From NCBI RefSeq assembly GCF_002846365.1, contig NZ_PJMW01000002.1, positions 1,426,001 through 1,490,000 on the forward strand: DNA of 64,000 nt, written 5' to 3'. The position numbers and the translations under genes were made by a program. Shown one piece after another: positions 52,359 through 61,043 of the stretch. The number at the start of each line of letters is the position of its first letter. Within the stretch, counting starts at the first letter, position 1. The DNA comes from Nocardia fluminea. GTDB taxonomy: Bacteria > Actinomycetota > Actinomycetes > Mycobacteriales > Mycobacteriaceae. Below the pieces are notes generated by a model that was not told where the DNA came from, did not search any database, and saw only the letters and a list, made by a program, of their open reading frames with translations.

Positions 52359-52843
52359 AACCCCCGGTGCCGGCAACCGCGCAACGCCTCAGCCTCTCGC
52401 CTCATCCGGAAGGGGGTTGGTACCGCCGGATATACACAGCGGCGACCTCCGTCGAATTACCCGACCGAGGTGCCCGCCCGACCGCGACGCTCATCCACTA
52501 CCTGCTGAGGCCGGGGGAACGCTCCGCCTGGCACACGGTGCGCTCGGACGAGTTGTGGCTGTGGCAGGGCGGAGGGCCGCTCCGACTGATCACCGCGGAG
52601 CCGGGCGAGGGACCTGATCCGACTCGCACCACGACCACCGTCCTGGGTTCGAGCAGCGATTCAGCGGAGGGACAATCCTTACACGCCCTCGTCCCCGCCA
52701 GAGCATGGCAGAGTGCCGAACCCGCGTCCGACCAGGAGGTTCTGCTGACCTGCCTGGTCACTCCGGGGTTCGATTTCGCCGACCTCACCTTCGCTTCCGA
52801 AGATGCCGCGGGGCACGCCGCGAGTCTGGCGGCTGACCTGTAG
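52355..52843 (+). CDS. Cupin_5 (DUF985) family protein
   Basis: The 162-residue protein carries the DUF985 signature: LSPHPEGGWYRRIYTA, LIHYLLRPGERSAWHTVRSD, LWLWQGGGPLRLI, CLVTPGFDFADLTFA. It is a single-domain cupin of unknown enzymatic role. It is translationally coupled to the SRPBCC gene, so the two proteins may act on one small molecule. Confidence 0.88.
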   Translation: MKPPVPATAQRLSLSPHPEGGWYRRIYTAATSVELPDRGARPTATLIHYLLRPGERSAWHTVRSDELWLWQGGGPLRLITAEPGEGPDPTRTTTTVLGSSSDSAEGQSLHALVPARAWQSAEPASDQEVLLTCLVTPGFDFADLTFASEDAAGHAASLAADL

Positions 52844-52851
52844 GTCTTTGG

Positions 52852-52936
52852 CGGAGACGGAGGGATTTGAACCCCCGATGGTTTTACCCATGCTCGCTTT
52901 CAAGGCGAGTGCATTCGGCCGCTCTGCCACGTCTCC
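52852..52936 (-). tRNA. tRNA-Ser, anticodon TGA
   Basis: Acceptor arms GGAGACG and CGTCTCC, anticodon loop CTTGAAA in CTCGC/GCGAG, long variable arm and T arm GGGGTTCAAATCCCT. Its 3' half is duplicated at 44511-44565. Confidence 0.95.
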
Positions 52937-53079
52937 CTGGGAAGGATGGTAGCTGACCGGAGTCGGGCTTCCGCAAGTCCGGCCGAGCCGGGCCGGGTTG
53001 GGCGGCGGGGGCGAGAAGTGTGGGCGACATGGGCGCGGGGGTCTGGCTACCGGCGGGGTGTGGGGAGAGGATTGGGGGC

Positions 53080-54063
53080 ATGTACGCGATTGAGCTGAAC
53101 GGGTTCGGTGGGCCGGAGGTCATGGAGTGGACCGTGGCGGTCGATCCGGAGCCGGGGCCGGGTGAGGTTTTGGTGGAAGTGGTTGCGGCGGGGGTGAATC
53201 GGGCCGATGTGATGCAGCGGAAGGGGTTCTATCCGCCGCCCGCGGATGCCAGTTCGATTCTCGGGTTGGAGTGTTCGGGGACGATCGTGCAGTTGGGGGC
53301 GGGGGTTACGGACTGGCAGGTCGGGGATCGGGTGTGCGCGTTGCTGGCGGGGGGTGGGTACGCGCAGTTCGTGGCGGTGCCGGTGACGCAGCTGCTGCCG
53401 ATTCCGGAGGGGATGGACGCTGTCGCGGCGGCGGGATTGCCGGAGGTGGCGGCGACGGTGTGGTCGAACCTGGTGCTGACGGCGGGGCTGCGATCGGGGC
53501 AGCTGGTCTTGATCCACGGTGGCGGCGGCGGGATCGGGACGCACGCGATCCAGGTGGCGCGTGGTCTCGGGGCGCGGGTCGCGGTGACGGCCGGGTCGGA
53601 CGCGAAGCTGACCAAGTGCGCCGAGCTGGGCGCGGAGATCTTGATCAACTACCGCGACGACGACTTCGTCACGGCGCTCGCGGATCAGGGTGGGGCCGAC
53701 GTGATTCTCGACAACATGGGTGCGAAGTATCTGGAACGGAATGTGGAGGCCCTCGCGCCCTATGGGCAGCTGGTGGTGATCGGAATGCAAGGCGGCGTGA
53801 GCGGAACGCTGAATATCGCCGCGCTGCTGCGCAAATGGGGCACCGTCGCCGCGACCAACGTGCGCGGCCGGCCACGCTCGGGGCCGGGGAGCAAGGCCGA
53901 GATCATCGCGGCGGTCCACGCGCAGCTGTGGCCGCGGGTGGCCGCGGGCGAGATCGTGCCGGTGATCTCCGCCGAGCTGCCGATCACCGAGGCCGCCCGC
54001 GCGCACGAGATGCTCGACGACGCACAGACCTTCGGCAAGGTGATCCTGCGGGTTCGCGACTAG
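53080..54063 (+). CDS. NAD(P)H:quinone oxidoreductase / zinc-binding dehydrogenase family (MDR, zinc-free)
   Basis: The 327-residue protein has the quinone-oxidoreductase pattern of the MDR superfamily: VAAGVNRADVMQRKGFYPPP, ILGLECSGTIVQLG, the NADPH-binding VLIHGGGGGIGTHAIQVARG, and ADVILDNMGAKYLERN. No catalytic zinc cysteines are seen. Mycobacteria keep the same gene (Rv3777) beside the SufS-like gene. The start is ATG 53080. Confidence 0.9.
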   Translation: MYAIELNGFGGPEVMEWTVAVDPEPGPGEVLVEVVAAGVNRADVMQRKGFYPPPADASSILGLECSGTIVQLGAGVTDWQVGDRVCALLAGGGYAQFVAVPVTQLLPIPEGMDAVAAAGLPEVAATVWSNLVLTAGLRSGQLVLIHGGGGGIGTHAIQVARGLGARVAVTAGSDAKLTKCAELGAEILINYRDDDFVTALADQGGADVILDNMGAKYLERNVEALAPYGQLVVIGMQGGVSGTLNIAALLRKWGTVAATNVRGRPRSGPGSKAEIIAAVHAQLWPRVAAGEIVPVISAELPITEAARAHEMLDDAQTFGKVILRVRD

Positions 54064-54069
54064 CGCACG

Positions 54070-55272
54070 CTATTCCAGGGCGCTGAGGGCGCGGCCGAGC
54101 TGGTCGATCTCGTAGCGGGTCGTGTAGGGCGCGAGCCCGATCGTCACCGCGCCGCCCTCGTCGTTCACGCCCAGCGCGTCGAGTAGCCTGCTGCCGCCGT
54201 GCACGCCGCTGACCGTGCCGATCCTGGCGTCGGCCAGCTTGGCGGCCACCTTCTCCGCCTGCATCCCGGCCATCGTGAAACTGACCGTCGGGATGCGGGT
54301 GGAGGCCCGGCCGATCACGGTGAGATTGTCGACCTTCTCCAGCACCTGCATGAGGTGATCGAAGAGCTGGTCGTGATAGTCCTGCAGCGAGGTGATCGAC
54401 ATCTCGAGGCGTTCGCGGCGGGTGCCGGTGGCGCGCTCGTCGAGTCCGGCGAGGAAGTCGATCGACTCGGTGAGACCGGCCAGCAGCGCGTACTGATGCC
54501 CGCCCACCTCGAGGCGTTCAGCACCCTTGGCATAGGGGTTGAGCGACATCGAGGGGATGCGGTCGAGGAACGCCGGGTCGCGGAAGACCAGCGCGCCCAC
54601 CTGCGGGCCGCCCCACGACGGCGCGCTCAGCGCGACGACGTCGGCATTGAGGTCGTCGATGTCGATCAGCGCGTACGGGGCCGCGCCGAACGCGTCGGCC
54701 ACCAGCAATCCGCCCACGTCGTGGACCCGATCGGCGGCCACCCGGACGCCGGGCGCCGACCCGACGATGGGTGACGCGGCGGTGAGCGCCACCAAGCGCG
54801 CCGTCGGGCCGATCAGCTCCTCGAACTGCCACGACGGCATCTCGCAGGTCTCGATCTCCACCTCGGCCCAGCGCACGTGCGCGCCGTAGCGGTTGGCGAT
54901 GCGCAGCCACGGAGCGACGTTGGCCTCGTCGTCCAGGCGGGAGAGCACGATGCCGGTGCCGAGGCCGAGTCGTGAACTGAGCGATTCGGCCAGCCAGGCG
55001 AGCAGTACCGCACGATCGGGACCGAGGACGACGCCGGCCGGATCCCCACCGACCAGATCGGCGACGGCTTCCCTGGCGGCGTCGAGGATCGCGCCGCTGC
55101 GCGAGGCCGCGCCGTGGCGGCCGATGTGGGAAAACGAGGAGGTGCGGAAACCCGTTGAGACGGCACGAGATACCGAATCGGGAACCAGCATCCCCGCCTG
55201 CGGGTCCAGATGGATCCAGCCGTCGCCCAGGGACGGTATCAGGCCCCGAACCCTCGCGACGTCATAAGTCAT
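54070..55272 (-). CDS. Cysteine desulfurase-like (class V aminotransferase fold) protein lacking the PLP lysine motif
   Basis: The 400-residue protein follows the NifS/SufS fold: HLDPQAGMLVPDSVSRAVST, DLVGGDPAGVVLGPDRAVLL, VLSRLDDEANVAPWLRIANR, and GGLLVADAFGAAPYALIDID. Where the family has S-x-H-K-x-x-G-P, this protein reads ALSAPSWGGPQVGALVF, with no Lys. Without it no Schiff base can form, so it is unlikely to be a normal desulfurase. The M. tuberculosis relative is Rv3778c. ATG 55272. Confidence 0.8.
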   Translation of the reverse strand: MTYDVARVRGLIPSLGDGWIHLDPQAGMLVPDSVSRAVSTGFRTSSFSHIGRHGAASRSGAILDAAREAVADLVGGDPAGVVLGPDRAVLLAWLAESLSSRLGLGTGIVLSRLDDEANVAPWLRIANRYGAHVRWAEVEIETCEMPSWQFEELIGPTARLVALTAASPIVGSAPGVRVAADRVHDVGGLLVADAFGAAPYALIDIDDLNADVVALSAPSWGGPQVGALVFRDPAFLDRIPSMSLNPYAKGAERLEVGGHQYALLAGLTESIDFLAGLDERATGTRRERLEMSITSLQDYHDQLFDHLMQVLEKVDNLTVIGRASTRIPTVSFTMAGMQAEKVAAKLADARIGTVSGVHGGSRLLDALGVNDEGGAVTIGLAPYTTRYEIDQLGRALSALE

Positions 55273-55358
55273 GGTGGCCACTTTAAGGGCAGGGGGCCTC
55301 CCGGGGTAACCGCGTGGGGGTTTTAGCGCGAACCCGGCGCACACGCAATGATGGGGAT

Positions 55359-55937
55359 ATGACGCACTCGGAGGATGTTCCCGAATCCATCGTCGTGATC
55401 GGTCCCGACGGCCGTCCACTGACCGTGCCCGCCGACGCCGACAGCGCGTCCGCGTTCACCGCACAGGTCGTGCCCGACGACGAGAAGGCCGCGAGCGAGT
55501 CGGCCGAGACCCTGACGGACATGGTCGAGCAGCCCGCCAAGGTGATGCGCATCGGCACGATGATCAAGCAGCTGCTCGAAGAGGTTCGCGCCGCACCGCT
55601 GGACGACGCCAGCCGCTCGCGCCTCAAGGAGATCCACAAGTCCTCGGTCCGCGAGCTCGAGCAGGGCCTCGCCCCGGAACTGCGCGAGGAACTCGAACGC
55701 CTCACCCTGCCGTTCACCGACGACTCGGTGCCCTCGGACGCGGAACTGCGCATCGCTCAGGCTCAGCTCGTCGGCTGGTTGGAGGGCCTGTTCCACGGCA
55801 TCCAGACCGCGCTGTTCGCCCAGCAGATGGCCGCCCGCGCCCAGCTCGAGCAGATGCGCCAGGGCGCGCTCCCGCCCGGGATGCACGCGGCGGACGCCAA
55901 GGCAGGCGGCCACGTGGGCGGCGGTCAGTACCTGTAA
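55359..55937 (+). CDS. bpa: Bacterial proteasome activator
   Basis: The 192-residue protein matches Bpa (Rv3780), a dodecameric ATP-independent ring that opens the 20S proteasome. The helical core (TLTDMVEQPAKVMRIGTMIK, LDDASRSRLKEIHKSSVREL, LVGWLEGLFHGIQTALFAQQ) and the C-terminal GQYL tail that docks in the proteasome alpha ring are intact. ATG 55359. The gene is followed by structured repeat copy 3. Confidence 0.94.
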   Translation: MTHSEDVPESIVVIGPDGRPLTVPADADSASAFTAQVVPDDEKAASESAETLTDMVEQPAKVMRIGTMIKQLLEEVRAAPLDDASRSRLKEIHKSSVRELEQGLAPELREELERLTLPFTDDSVPSDAELRIAQAQLVGWLEGLFHGIQTALFAQQMAARAQLEQMRQGALPPGMHAADAKAGGHVGGGQYL

Positions 55938-55954
55938 GCCGACCGAGTCCCTCG

Positions 55955-56061
55955 TTCGCGGCCCGCCTCGATCTGGACTGACTGGAGGGTGCGACGAAGG
56001 AGTACCCGGAGGGAGGGAAGATCGAGGCCCCCCGGGGCCGCGAACACCCGGCGCCAGCCGG
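55955..56061 (+). repeat. Structured interspersed element, copy 3
   Basis: The core around GCGACGAAGGAG (55991-56002) is the same as copy 1, but the outer arms are changed together: TTCGCGGCC-cg-CCTCGATC on the left and GATCGAGG-cccccc-GGCCGCGAA on the right. The trailing hairpin is CCGG-CGCCAG-CCGG. It ends 27 bases before GTG 56088 and 96 before GTG 56157. Confidence 0.87.
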
Positions 56062-56156
56062 AAGGGAACACTGTAAGGTCGGGGACCGTGCCCGCCGCTG
56101 CCGCCCGTCCCGATTCGGTCTCCGATCGCGGTGACGCGCGTACCGAAGAGAGCCCC

Positions 56157-57077
56157 GTGCATTCCGACGACACCCCTACCGACGCAGAGATAACCGAAGC
56201 CGCCGCTGCCGAGCACACCGCCGACGCCGCACTGCTGGTGCGGACGCCGATGGTGTCGGATTCGCAGACGTTCGGGCGTGCCTTCAAGGACATGCGCGAC
56301 GGCCTGCACCAACGCGAGCTGTGGTTGTCGCTGGGCTGGCAGGACATCAAGCAGCGCTACCGCCGCTCGGTGCTCGGCCCGTTCTGGATCACCATCGCGA
56401 CCGGTTTGCAGGCGCTGGCGATGGGGCTGCTGTACTCGACGCTGCTGGATCAGCCGATCAGTGAGTACCTGCCGTACGTGACCGTCGGCCTGATCGTGTG
56501 GAACGTCATCAGCGCCTCGATCCTCGAGGGCTCTGATGTCTTCATCGCCAACGAGGGACTGATCAAACAGTTGCCCTCGGCGCTGAGCGTGCACGTGTAT
56601 CGCCTGGTCTGGCGCCAGTTCCTGTTCTTCGCCCACAACGCGGCGATCTACGCCGTGCTGCTGGTCGCCTTCTCGATCTGGCGTGACCTGGACTGGTCGT
56701 TCCTGCTGGTGGTACCCGCGATCCTGCTGCTGTTCCTCAACGCCATGTGGGTGACGATCGTGTTCGGCATCTTCTCCACCCGCTACCGCGATATCGCCCC
56801 GATCCTCGGCTCGATGACGCTGATGCTGTTCGTGCTGACCCCGGTGATGTGGTCGACGAAGGCGCTCGAGAACTCGGTCGGCGGCATGAGCGATCGGGCC
56901 AAGCTGATCGAGATCGTCCCCACCTTCCACTATCTGGAGATCGTGCGCGCTCCCCTGCTCGGTGAGCCGTCGGAATGGCACCACTGGGCGATCGTCGGTG
57001 CGATCACCGTCGTCGGCTGGGTTGTCGCGATCCTGGCGCTCAAGCAGTACCGTGCCCGCGTCCCGTACTGGGTTTAG
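56157..57077 (+). CDS. wzm: Galactan ABC exporter permease (Wzm type)
   Basis: The 306-residue membrane protein is an ABC-2 permease with six helices: LSLGWQDIKQRYRRSVLGPF, VGLIVWNVISASILEGSDVF, NEGLIKQLPSALSVHVYRLV. With Wzt it exports lipid-linked galactan in mycobacteria (Rv3783). GTG 56157 has GAAGAGAG upstream; GTG 56088 would add 23 hydrophilic residues and cannot be excluded. The next gene starts 12 bases after the stop. Confidence 0.9.
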   Translation: MHSDDTPTDAEITEAAAAEHTADAALLVRTPMVSDSQTFGRAFKDMRDGLHQRELWLSLGWQDIKQRYRRSVLGPFWITIATGLQALAMGLLYSTLLDQPISEYLPYVTVGLIVWNVISASILEGSDVFIANEGLIKQLPSALSVHVYRLVWRQFLFFAHNAAIYAVLLVAFSIWRDLDWSFLLVVPAILLLFLNAMWVTIVFGIFSTRYRDIAPILGSMTLMLFVLTPVMWSTKALENSVGGMSDRAKLIEIVPTFHYLEIVRAPLLGEPSEWHHWAIVGAITVVGWVVAILALKQYRARVPYWV

Positions 57078-57089
57078 GAGCAGTTCTCG

Positions 57090-57932
57090 ATGAGCCGTGT
57101 GAGTATCGAAACCCATGAGGCGTGGGTCGAGTTCCCCATCTTCGACGCCAAGTCGCGGTCGCTGAAGAAGGCGTTCCTCGGCAAGGCAGGCGGCGCGATC
57201 GGACGCAACAGCTCCGATGTGGTGGTGGTCGAGGCGCTGCGCGACATCAACCTCTCGCTCAAAGAAGGCGACCGGGTGGGCCTGGTCGGCCACAACGGCG
57301 CGGGCAAGTCGACGCTGCTGCGCCTGCTGTCGGGCATCTACGAACCCTCGCGCGGCAGTGCGCGCATCCGCGGCCGGGTGGCTCCGGTGTTCGACCTCGG
57401 CGTCGGCATGGATCCGGAGATCTCCGGCTACGAGAACATCATCATCCGCGGCCTCTTCCTCGGGCAGACGCGCAAGCAGATGATGGCCAAGATCGACGAG
57501 ATCGCCGACTTCACCGAACTCGGCGAATACCTGTCGATGCCGCTGCGCACCTACTCCACCGGTATGCGGGTGCGCCTGGCGATGGGGGTGGTCACCTCGA
57601 TCGACCCCGAGATCCTGCTGCTCGACGAGGGTATCGGCGCGGTCGACGCGGAGTTCATGAAGAAGGCCCGCACGCGATTGCAGTCGCTGGTCGCGCGGTC
57701 GGGAATCCTGGTGTTCGCCAGCCATTCCAACGAATTCCTCGCCCAGCTCTGCGACACCGCGATGTGGATCGACCACGGTCAGATCCGCGAACAAGGCGGG
57801 ATCGAGGACGTCGTGCGAGCGTACGAGGGGCCCGAGGCGGGTAATCACGTGGCACAGGTGCTGCGTGAGCTGGAAACCGAGGGCGCACTCGGCGCGGCGG
57901 GCGAGAAGAAGCTGGAGCAGAATCAGGTATGA
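57090..57932 (+). CDS. wzt: Galactan ABC exporter ATPase (Wzt type)
   Basis: The 280-residue ATPase has Walker A VGHNGAGKSTLLRLLSG, the polysaccharide-type signature TYSTGMRVRLAMG in place of LSGGQ, Walker B EILLLDEGIGAVD and H-loop FASHSNEF. It lacks the carbohydrate-binding C-domain of O9a-type Wzt. It energises galactan export with Wzm. Its stop overlaps the glfT1 start (ATGA). Confidence 0.92.
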   Translation: MSRVSIETHEAWVEFPIFDAKSRSLKKAFLGKAGGAIGRNSSDVVVVEALRDINLSLKEGDRVGLVGHNGAGKSTLLRLLSGIYEPSRGSARIRGRVAPVFDLGVGMDPEISGYENIIIRGLFLGQTRKQMMAKIDEIADFTELGEYLSMPLRTYSTGMRVRLAMGVVTSIDPEILLLDEGIGAVDAEFMKKARTRLQSLVARSGILVFASHSNEFLAQLCDTAMWIDHGQIREQGGIEDVVRAYEGPEAGNHVAQVLRELETEGALGAAGEKKLEQNQV

Positions 57933-59017
57933 GCGGTCAACGTGACGAGGCTGCCCCGGCCGCCGTGCCGGGTGGGTTCAGCATGACCGACCGTCTCGAG
58001 GCGACTCCGGCACCCGTCGAACCCGCCGCCGTGCTGCCCGACGAGGCATTGCCCGCGGCGGTGCTGCCCGACGACGCCGAACTGCCCCCCGGTGCCGAAC
58101 CCGCCGACATCACGACCGAGACCGGCCCCACCGCGCGGATCATCGCGGTGGTCGTCACGCACAAGCGCCGGGAACTGCTCGCCGAGTCGCTGAAGGTGCT
58201 CGCCTCGCAGACGCGGCCGGTCGACCATCTGATCGTCGTCGACAACGCCAACGAGGACGCGGTGGCCGAGCTGGTCGCGCAGCAGCCGATCGAGGCCACC
58301 TACCTGGGTTCACGCCACAACCTCGGCGGCGCGGGCGGTTTCGCGCTCGGCATGCTGCACGCGCTCACCCAGGGCGCGGATTGGGTGTGGCTGGCCGATG
58401 ACGACGGCCGCCCCGACGGGCCCGAAGTGCTCGCGACGCTGATCGATTGCGCGCGCAGGCACAACCTGGTCGAGGTGTCGCCGGTGGTCTGCGACATCGA
58501 CGAGCCGGACCGACTCGCGTTCCCGCTGCGCCGTGGCGTGGTGTGGCGGCGGCTGCGTTCGGAACTCGGCGACGAGGACTTCCTGCCCGGCATCGCGTCG
58601 CTGTTCAACGGCGCGCTGATCTCGGCGAAGGCCGTCGACCTGATCGGTGTGCCCGACCTGCGGCTGTTCGTGCGCGGCGACGAGGTGGAGGTGCATCGCC
58701 GCCTGGTCCGCTCCGGGCTGCCGTTCGGCACCTGCTTGCAGACCGCCTACCTGCATCCCAACGGCGCCGAGGAGTTCAAGCCGATCCTGGGCGGGCGAAT
58801 GCACACCCAGTACCCGGACGACCCCGTGAAGCGCTACTTCACCTACCGCAATCGCGGTTACCTGATGTCGCAGCCCGGTATGCGGAAGCTGTTGCCGCAG
58901 GAATGGATTCGCTTCTCCTGGTTCTTCCTCGTGACCCGCCGCGACCCGGCCGGGCTCAAGGAATGGTTCCGGCTGCGGTCGCTGGGCCGCAACGAGCACT
59001 TCGGTAAACCCGACTAG
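57929..59017 (+). CDS. glfT1: Galactofuranosyltransferase GlfT1
   Basis: The 362-residue GT2 enzyme adds the first galactofuranose residues to the rhamnose-GlcNAc linker. After a Pro/Ala-rich leader (residues 1-65) it shows IIAVVVTHKRRELLAESLKV, SRHNLGGAGGFALGM, the metal-binding LADDDGRPDG, and LFVRGDEVEVHRRLV. No membrane helix is needed. It is translationally coupled to wzt. The M. tuberculosis counterpart is Rv3782. Confidence 0.92.
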   Translation: MSGQRDEAAPAAVPGGFSMTDRLEATPAPVEPAAVLPDEALPAAVLPDDAELPPGAEPADITTETGPTARIIAVVVTHKRRELLAESLKVLASQTRPVDHLIVVDNANEDAVAELVAQQPIEATYLGSRHNLGGAGGFALGMLHALTQGADWVWLADDDGRPDGPEVLATLIDCARRHNLVEVSPVVCDIDEPDRLAFPLRRGVVWRRLRSELGDEDFLPGIASLFNGALISAKAVDLIGVPDLRLFVRGDEVEVHRRLVRSGLPFGTCLQTAYLHPNGAEEFKPILGGRMHTQYPDDPVKRYFTYRNRGYLMSQPGMRKLLPQEWIRFSWFFLVTRRDPAGLKEWFRLRSLGRNEHFGKPD

Positions 59018-59072
59018 CCCCCGAAAATAGGGGGTAGTTCCCTCTGGCAGTAATCCGCCGTTGCGTCTTACG

Positions 59073-59618
59073 ATGCGGAACGTGACCTTCGCAAAGAGTT
59101 TCGCATCCGCCGCGGCGACCGTGCTCGCCGGCACCGCGCTCTGTCTCGCCGCACCCGGCACCGCACAGGCCGCCGACCCCTGCCAGCTCGGCTGGTCCAA
59201 TGTCGGCCCACGCTCCTGCGTGATGAACGAACTGCGGACCGCGCCGGTGGCGACCCTCGGCAACGGCGTCTGCATCGGCATTCTGAACGTGGCAGGCACC
59301 GCGTTCGACGGCCCGCTCGCCGAGTACACCCCAGCGCCGGGCGCCGAACACGCCATCTCCCTGCGGATCTCGCAGGGCTTCTCTCCGCTGGGCAACTGGG
59401 CACCGACCGTGCTCGCCTGCGACGTGACCGCCGTCATCGACTGGCGCAACCTGGACAGTGGCGCCACCGGTTCGGTGACCCGCTTCATCCCGGCCGGCAA
59501 GACCAGTACGTACCCGGTCCAGGACGTGGTCGCCTACACCGGTCCCGGTCGGGTCCAGCTCACGGTCCGCACCGACAAGCCCAACATCGCGCAGTCGACC
59601 GAGGTCTTCGTGCCCTGA
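59073..59618 (+). CDS. Secreted protein with four cysteines, unknown
   Basis: The 181-residue product has a Sec signal (FASAAATVLAGTALCLAAPG, cleavage near AQAADP). The mature beta-rich domain contains four cysteines (DPCQLG, RSCVMN, GVCIGI, ACDVTA) that probably form disulfides. I recognise no family. ATG 59073 (MRNVTFAK) is preferred over TTG 59061. It follows glfT1 but may be monocistronic. Confidence 0.72.
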   Translation: MRNVTFAKSFASAAATVLAGTALCLAAPGTAQAADPCQLGWSNVGPRSCVMNELRTAPVATLGNGVCIGILNVAGTAFDGPLAEYTPAPGAEHAISLRISQGFSPLGNWAPTVLACDVTAVIDWRNLDSGATGSVTRFIPAGKTSTYPVQDVVAYTGPGRVQLTVRTDKPNIAQSTEVFVP

Positions 59619-59718
59619 TTTCGGTAGCAGGGGGCGTGCTCGCGGTGGCCGGAAAATAGGTTGCGGGGGTGCGTCGCGGTCGGGCAGAGTGAGGATCCGA
59701 ACGTTGGAGAGGAGGTGG

Positions 59719-59811
59719 ATGTCCGTGAGTACACACGTGTGGATTGCCGTGGCCGGGTGGCGTGATCGTGCGCCTGCCCCGGTTGCTCCGGACATCACCT
59801 CTACTCGCTGA
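59719..59811 (+). CDS. Possible 30-codon leader peptide upstream of rsgA
   Basis: ATG 59719 follows a near-perfect GAGGAGG and encodes MSVSTHVWIAVAGWRDRAPA, then PVAPDITSTR and a TGA. The stop overlaps a small hairpin (59810-59828), and rsgA starts 42 bases later. It may be a leader ORF that couples rsgA expression to translation. No sequence family is known. Confidence 0.5.
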   Translation: MSVSTHVWIAVAGWRDRAPAPVAPDITSTR

Positions 59812-59828
59812 ACCCGTCGTTCGGGTTC
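59810..59828 (+). promoter_or_regulatory. Hairpin between leader ORF and rsgA
   Basis: GAACCCG pairs with CGGGTTC around TCGTT; no T-run follows. It could be an attenuator or pausing element. Confidence 0.45.
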
Positions 59829-59853
59829 GGCACCCGACGAAGGATTCCTTACG

Positions 59854-60885
59854 ATGGTCGACTACGACCTGCTCGTCCCTTACGGCTGGACCGAAGCCGT
59901 AGCTTCTGAATATCTGCCGCTCCTCGGCGACCTCGCACCCGCACGCATCGTGCGGATGGACCGCAGCGAATGCGATGTGGTGACCCCACGTGGCCCGGCG
60001 CGAGCCGCCTGCCCGCGCGACATCACCGGACTGTGCACCGGCGACTGGGTCGGCCTCGATGCCGAAAACACGGTGCGCCAACTGCTCCCACGGCGCTCGG
60101 CGATCATGCGATCGTCGGTGTCGGGGCGCTCGGTGGCTCAGGTGCTGGCCACCAATGTGGATACCGTGCTCATCTGCTCGGCCGCCGACGGCGATGTGGA
60201 TCTGGGACGGATCGAACGGATGCTCGCACTGGCCTGGGAGAGCAACGCACAGCCGGTTGTCGTGCTCACCAAAGCCGATGCGGCGGAATATCTTCCGCTC
60301 GACGAGGTGCGTGCGGTCGCGCCCGGCGCCACGGTCGTCGCGGTGAGCGCCACCGTCGCGGCGGGTCTCGATGTGCTCACCGCGGTGCTCAGCGGCACCG
60401 TGGCCCTGATCGGGCCGTCCGGCGCGGGCAAATCCACTCTCGCCAACGCACTGCTCGGCGCGGAAGTGTTCGCCACCAACGCGGTTCGCGCGGTGGACGG
60501 CAAAGGCCGCCACACCACGGTGCACCGCGAGCTGCGACCACTCCCCGGCGGCGGGACGCTCATCGACACCCCTGGCCTACGCGGCATCGGCCTCTACGAC
60601 GCCGCCGACGGCATCGGCAAAACCTTCAGCGACATCGAATCCCTCGCTGCCGATTGCCGTTTCGCCGACTGCGTCCACGAGACCGAGCCCGGCTGTGCGG
60701 TCCAGGCGGCTCTCGCCGACGGCACCATCGCCGAACGCAGGCTGACCAGCTACCGCAAGCTGGCCAGGGAGAACGAGTGGATGGCCGCCCGCACCGACAA
60801 ACGCCTGGCCGCCGAACGTGAACGGGTTTGGCGCGACATCAGCAAACAACACCGCAGGCAGTACCGCGAACGAGGCCGCCGCTGA
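59854..60885 (+). CDS. rsgA: Ribosome small subunit-dependent GTPase A
   Basis: The 343-residue circularly permuted GTPase checks late 30S assembly. It has an OB-fold N-domain, then G4 VVLTKADA, G1 ALIGPSGAGKSTLANALLG (residues about 184-202), G3 LIDTPGLRGIGLYD and a C-terminal zinc region CRFADCVHETEPGCAVQAAL. ATG 59854 follows GAAGGA. A small leader ORF and hairpin precede it. Confidence 0.93.
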   Translation: MVDYDLLVPYGWTEAVASEYLPLLGDLAPARIVRMDRSECDVVTPRGPARAACPRDITGLCTGDWVGLDAENTVRQLLPRRSAIMRSSVSGRSVAQVLATNVDTVLICSAADGDVDLGRIERMLALAWESNAQPVVVLTKADAAEYLPLDEVRAVAPGATVVAVSATVAAGLDVLTAVLSGTVALIGPSGAGKSTLANALLGAEVFATNAVRAVDGKGRHTTVHRELRPLPGGGTLIDTPGLRGIGLYDAADGIGKTFSDIESLAADCRFADCVHETEPGCAVQAALADGTIAERRLTSYRKLARENEWMAARTDKRLAAERERVWRDISKQHRRQYRERGRR

Positions 60886-60959
60886 TCCCGACAGTCGCCT
60901 GTAACGGGCCTCGTCCGGCTACGACCGGCAGCCGATAGCGGGAGCTACTCGGACCCATC

Positions 60960-61019
60960 GATCACCAGGCCGTCAGGGCGACTTCGCCCGAGAGCGAAGA
61001 CCCTGATGGCCTGGTGATC
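60960..61019. terminator. Long bidirectional hairpin between rsgA and glfT2
   Basis: GATCACCAGGCCGTCAGGG (60960-60978) pairs with CCCTGATGGCCTGGTGATC (61001-61019) with one G-T pair. Inside, CTTCGC pairs with GCGAAG. The 60-base element sits between convergent genes. It is longer than other terminators here and has no U-tail. Confidence 0.75.
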
Positions 61020-61043
61020 ATGATCAGCGGGTTCGGTGGGGGG

